Below are positions 31,778 to 35,057 of a DNA stretch of 35,057 bases, piece after piece. A program made the translations under genes and the position numbers. The notes under the pieces are model-generated. The model was not told the DNA's origin, ran no database searches, and saw nothing but the letters and a program-made list of their open reading frames with translations. The stretch is from Sulfurimonas sp. (GTDB lineage: Bacteria > Campylobacterota > Campylobacteria > Campylobacterales > Sulfurimonadaceae): contig JAMORO010000031.1 of the NCBI GenBank assembly GCA_027063505.1, positions 1 to 35,057 of the forward strand, in the 5' to 3' direction. Each line of letters starts with the position of its first letter. The stretch's first letter is position 1.

Positions 31778-33483
31778 TTACAGAAAAAGATTTTCCTAAA
31801 AGTAAAAATGTTGATATTATGCTTTTCTCAGAAGGAACTTATCCCTATGTGAAGGGTGGTGTTTCATCATGGATACTACAACTAATAAAAGGACTTCCAG
31901 AGTTTACATTTGGGGTTTGTTTTGTAGGAGCACAAGAATTTGTAGATGGTAAAAAGATGGAGATTAGTTATGAATTTCCACCAAACCTTAAACATCTTGA
32001 AGTGCATTATCTTTTTGATGGGGATGCTGCAGATACACCAAAAAGAAAAAAAGGAAGTAAAGAGGGTTTTGAGGCTGTAGAATCTTTATATAACTCATTT
32101 AAAAGTGATGCAAAAGAGATTCCTACTGTACTACAGAAAGTCTCATTTTATATGAAAGATGTAACTTTTACAGACTTTTTACACTCCGAACGCTCATGGG
32201 AATTTATTAATAAAATTTATTTAAAAAATTGTCCTGATGTTCCTTTTGTAGATTATTTTTGGACTTTAAGAAATATACACAAACCTATCTGGATTCTTGC
32301 AAAAATTGTAGAAAACTTACCAACATCAAAAATTTATCATGCACCCTCAACTGGTTATGCTGGTTTTTTAGGTGCCCTCTCTTCATACAATACAAATCGT
32401 CCTTTAGTTTTGACAGAGCATGGAATATACACAAGAGAGAGAAAAATAGATATGCTCTCAGCTGATTGGGTTGAGTATAAAAAACCGAGTCTCTTGCAAC
32501 AACCAGAAGAGTATAACTATATAAAAAGAATGTGGGTAAACTTTTTTGAAAAGATAGGACTCTTTTGTTACCATCGCTCAAACCATATACTCTCTCTCTT
32601 CTCCGGTGCACAGAGAATTCAAGTGAATTTTGGTGCAGATGAAAACAGAACAATGATTATTCCTAATGGAGTAGATGTCGATACTCTTAAGAAGACAATG
32701 GTAAATCGTGCCCAAGTACCACGTCCTATTGTGACACTTATTGGCCGTGTTGTTCCCATTAAAGATATTAAGACTTTTATTCGTGCTATAAAAATTGCAT
32801 CACAAACACTTCCTGAGATAGAGGGCTGGATAGTTGGAGCAGTTGAAGAGGATATAGAGTATGTAACAGAGTGCCAGCAGATGGCTATCTCTTTAGGCCT
32901 TAAAGAAAAAATGCAAGTTTTTGATGGTAATAAAAGTGATATGACTCCCCAAGAGATAGAAGAATCAAGTGATAAAATAAAACTCTTTGGCCATAGTGAT
33001 ATTAAACAGATTTTGCCAAAGTCTGCACTACAAACCCTCTCATCTATTTCAGAAGGGATGCCTCTTGTTATTCTTGAGGGATTTGCTGCCGGTGTTCCTT
33101 GTGTCGCTACAGATGTTGGTTCTTGTCGTGACCTTATTGAAGGTGGAATAAATGAAGAAGATATTAAAATAGGCAAGGCGGGTGCTATTACAGGTATAGC
33201 AAATCCTGAGGCCTTAGCAAATGAGTATATAAAACTGTTGGATTTTGATAATGGCACATGGAAGAGAGCCCAAGAAGCTGGACTTGAGAGAGTAGAGAAG
33301 TATTATCGTCAAGAGCTCTTTTTACAAGACTATAGAGATATTTATAATGAAGCAAAAGATATCTCGTGGTCAGAACTTAAATCAAGAGTATTCCCTTTTT
33401 ATCTTCCAAAGAGAGTGCCTTTTGCACGAGTGATGCTAAAGCGTTTTGAAATAGTTCGTTTTACAACCACAAAGGAAATGTAA
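31774..33483 (+). CDS. pelF: Pel glycosyltransferase PelF (GT4)
   Basis: A 569-residue cytoplasmic GT-B glycosyltransferase that polymerises N-acetylated hexosamines from UDP-sugar into Pel. The N-terminus has the family signature DIMLFSEGTYPYVKGGVSSWILQLI; the C-terminal half has VTLIGRVVPIKDIKTFIRA, LFGHSDIKQILPKSALQTLSSISEGMPLVILEGFAAGVPCVATDVGS, with the E-x7-E nucleotide-sugar motif. An ATG at 31762 is in frame, but ATG 31774 is preferred: GGAAGAG lies just upstream and its ATGA overlaps the pelE stop. pelG starts on its stop codon (TAATG). Confidence 0.95.
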   Translation: MITEKDFPKSKNVDIMLFSEGTYPYVKGGVSSWILQLIKGLPEFTFGVCFVGAQEFVDGKKMEISYEFPPNLKHLEVHYLFDGDAADTPKRKKGSKEGFEAVESLYNSFKSDAKEIPTVLQKVSFYMKDVTFTDFLHSERSWEFINKIYLKNCPDVPFVDYFWTLRNIHKPIWILAKIVENLPTSKIYHAPSTGYAGFLGALSSYNTNRPLVLTEHGIYTRERKIDMLSADWVEYKKPSLLQQPEEYNYIKRMWVNFFEKIGLFCYHRSNHILSLFSGAQRIQVNFGADENRTMIIPNGVDVDTLKKTMVNRAQVPRPIVTLIGRVVPIKDIKTFIRAIKIASQTLPEIEGWIVGAVEEDIEYVTECQQMAISLGLKEKMQVFDGNKSDMTPQEIEESSDKIKLFGHSDIKQILPKSALQTLSSISEGMPLVILEGFAAGVPCVATDVGSCRDLIEGGINEEDIKIGKAGAITGIANPEALANEYIKLLDFDNGTWKRAQEAGLERVEKYYRQELFLQDYRDIYNEAKDISWSELKSRVFPFYLPKRVPFARVMLKRFEIVRFTTTKEM

Positions 33484-34856
33484 TGGCCGGGATAGGATTT
33501 GAACTAAGAAAGATACTTAAAGAGGATAGACTTCTCTCTTTAGGAAAAGTGTATGGATATTCGGCGATTCTAAGTTCAGGCCCATGGGTTATATCTATTT
33601 TAGCGATTGTATTAGTTGGTTTTATTAACCTTGCTAACCTTGGTGAGACTAGTGATGCATTTCGTTTTCAAGTTGTTATTACTTATGCTATTGCACTTGC
33701 TTCAAGCTTGATAGTAACAGGTGTATTACAACTCCCTTTTACACGATATGTGGCAGATCTTATCTTTAATAATAGAGAAGATGAGATACTTCCTTCCTAT
33801 TTTGGTGCAATTTTTATGGCTTGGGCACTTGGCTTACCTTTTGTAGTTCCATTCTATATTTGGGTATTTGAAGATCAAAGTCTAATTTTTCTTATTGGTG
33901 TTATATCAACATTTCTCATTCTCTGTGGAGTGTGGATATCAAGTATTTTAGCTGCAAGTCTAAAGTACTATAATGGTGTTGTCTGGGCATATTTTGTTTC
34001 ATATGCCTTAATAGTGCTTTTTTCATACTACTTTGGAAACTCTATAGAGATGCTTATCTTTATATTTTTTCTTGGAAATGCTGTTTTATTTGTTATTTTA
34101 ATGACACTTATAATTAAGAGTTACAACTCAAGTATTTTTATGAAAGTAGATTTTTTTCTTGCAGAGAATTGGTACTGGAGTTTAGGAATAGCAGGTCTGA
34201 CATATAACCTTGGTGCTTGGATAGATAAGTTTATCTTCTGGTACCATCCTGCAACTGGTCATACAGTTATTGGAAAGTTAAATGCATCCATAGTGTATGA
34301 TATGCCGATATTTTTAGCATATCTCTCTATCCTCCCAGGTATGGCAATCTTTTTCTATAGACTTGAGTCTGATTTTGCTGAGAAATATGACCTCTATTAT
34401 GATGCAGTAAGAAGTGGTGGAACACTTGCTACTATAAGAAGGTATAGAAATGATATGGTTGATGTAATACGTCATGCTATTCATGAGATCTTAATGATTC
34501 AAGGGATTATAGATATTATACTCTTTCTCTCTGCACCAAAAGTTTTTGATCTTTTAAATATTCCTCAACTCTACTTAGGACTATTATATATTTTAACAAT
34601 TGGAGCAATGTTGCAGATATCATTTATGTCAGTTCTCGCTATTTTGTATTACCTTGATAGAAAAAAAGTAGCGATGTGGCTCTGTATCGCATTTTTCTTT
34701 TCAAATGCGATACTCACACTTGTGTCAATAAATATGGGACCCGCAATGTTTGGTTATGGATATACTGTTTCACTTCTTTTAGTCTTTATGGCTTCATTGA
34801 TTGTGATCAGAAATGAGATGGATAGGTTGGATTATGAAACATTTATGTTGCAGTAG
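33483..34856 (+). CDS. pelG: Pel inner-membrane transporter PelG
   Basis: A 457-residue polytopic protein of the polysaccharide-transporter/MATE-like fold with about 12 helices, the same length as Pseudomonas PelG (456). The N-terminus GIGFELRKILKEDRLLSLGKVYGY and the following SSGPWVISILAIVLVG are characteristic. Later NWYWSLGIAGLTYNLGAWIDKFIFWY and FLAYLSILPGMAIFFYRLESDFAEKYD fit the family. It forms, with PelD and PelE, the membrane part of the synthase that moves the polymer to the periplasm. It overlaps pelF by one base and the PelA-like gene by 23 bases. Confidence 0.95.
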   Translation: MAGIGFELRKILKEDRLLSLGKVYGYSAILSSGPWVISILAIVLVGFINLANLGETSDAFRFQVVITYAIALASSLIVTGVLQLPFTRYVADLIFNNREDEILPSYFGAIFMAWALGLPFVVPFYIWVFEDQSLIFLIGVISTFLILCGVWISSILAASLKYYNGVVWAYFVSYALIVLFSYYFGNSIEMLIFIFFLGNAVLFVILMTLIIKSYNSSIFMKVDFFLAENWYWSLGIAGLTYNLGAWIDKFIFWYHPATGHTVIGKLNASIVYDMPIFLAYLSILPGMAIFFYRLESDFAEKYDLYYDAVRSGGTLATIRRYRNDMVDVIRHAIHEILMIQGIIDIILFLSAPKVFDLLNIPQLYLGLLYILTIGAMLQISFMSVLAILYYLDRKKVAMWLCIAFFFSNAILTLVSINMGPAMFGYGYTVSLLLVFMASLIVIRNEMDRLDYETFMLQ

Positions 34857-35057
34857 ATTTTTTCTTGTTATTCTTCTAGGGACAACTCTTTTCGCTTCAC
34901 TAAATAAAAGTAGTGCTGTAGTGTACTATGGAAAAGATATCTCTTACCCTATGGTTGGAATCCATGACTATATAATTGTTAAACCAGAAAATATTAATAG
35001 TTACCGACACGGTTTTAAAATATATAAAGAGAAGATATATGCATCAGTTGATTTACG
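34834..35057 (+). CDS. pelA: PelA-like glycoside hydrolase/deacetylase, N-terminal part
   Basis: An open frame runs from ATG 34834 to the window edge (74 codons). It begins with a signal peptide (MKHLCCSRFFLVILLGTTLFA) and continues with SAVVYYGKDISYPMVGIHDYIIVKPENIN and IYASVDL. Tyr-Gly then a D-Y-I-I-V-x-P strand is how the GH114-type hydrolase domain of PelA begins. Full PelA also has a deacetylase domain that cannot be seen here. Its place after pelG differs from the Pseudomonas order, where pelA comes first. It overlaps pelG by 23 bases. Confidence 0.75.
   Translation, partial: MKHLCCSRFFLVILLGTTLFASLNKSSAVVYYGKDISYPMVGIHDYIIVKPENINSYRHGFKIYKEKIYASVDL

Overview
The window looks like chromosomal DNA from a Campylobacterota (Epsilonproteobacteria) bacterium, most likely a Sulfurimonas-like member. 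This is inferred from low GC, TATAAT -10 boxes without clear -35 boxes, the futalosine-route menaquinone gene mqnA, a di-haem cytochrome c peroxidase beside a PerR-like regulator, molybdenum-cofactor genes and the overall protein style. No rRNA, tRNA, CRISPR array or insertion sequence was seen. No gap between genes exceeds about 150 bases.

Layout. 1-2252: the end of a CzcA/CusA-type RND pump, then a divergent arsR/arsB pair around an ATCAA-N6-TTGAT operator, then two small reverse-strand genes. 2395-7585: thiG, the NAD(P)HX repair enzyme nnr, and an overlapping chain kdsD-mntA-hepT-rluB that carries a HEPN/MNT toxin-antitoxin pair between two housekeeping genes; a PerR/Fur regulator faces it. 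7603-9983: PerR-type operators, the di-haem peroxidase and rarA. 10029-13957: a three-gene signalling cassette of STAS protein, NIT-domain chemoreceptor, and REC-PP2C-HATPase regulator, resembling the HsbA/HsbR partner switch. 14011-20927: malic enzyme, an APC permease, a hybrid histidine kinase, and on the reverse strand a GGDEF-EAL protein followed by mqnA. 20996-23424: moaD-moaE-moeA and a hypothetical gene. 23489-35057: a long run beginning with a ComEA-like DNA-binding protein, a CotH lipoprotein, a DUF5706-DUF3616 membrane fusion and a SPOR-like/OprP-like porin, then pelC-pelD-pelE-pelF-pelG and the start of a PelA-like gene cut by the window edge.

The strongest candidate for a little-described system is the front of the pel locus. 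Four envelope genes precede pelC in the same direction with almost no gaps: a periplasmic DNA-binding protein, a CotH-kinase-like lipoprotein, a fusion of the Pycsar-effector membrane module (DUF5706) to a periplasmic phytase-like DUF3616 domain, and a SPOR-like porin. The porin is the only outer-membrane barrel seen here and could stand in for PelB. PelD keeps its c-di-GMP RxxD site, so Pel output is probably c-di-GMP controlled; the GGDEF-EAL protein is a nearby enzyme that could contribute.

A second theme is transcription: several genes without a Shine-Dalgarno sequence (arsR, kdsD, the GGDEF-EAL gene, perR and a 31-codon ORF) have a TATAAT-like box ending 6-7 bases before the ATG, which predicts leaderless mRNAs. 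All functional calls rest on reading motifs by eye; no database search was run.
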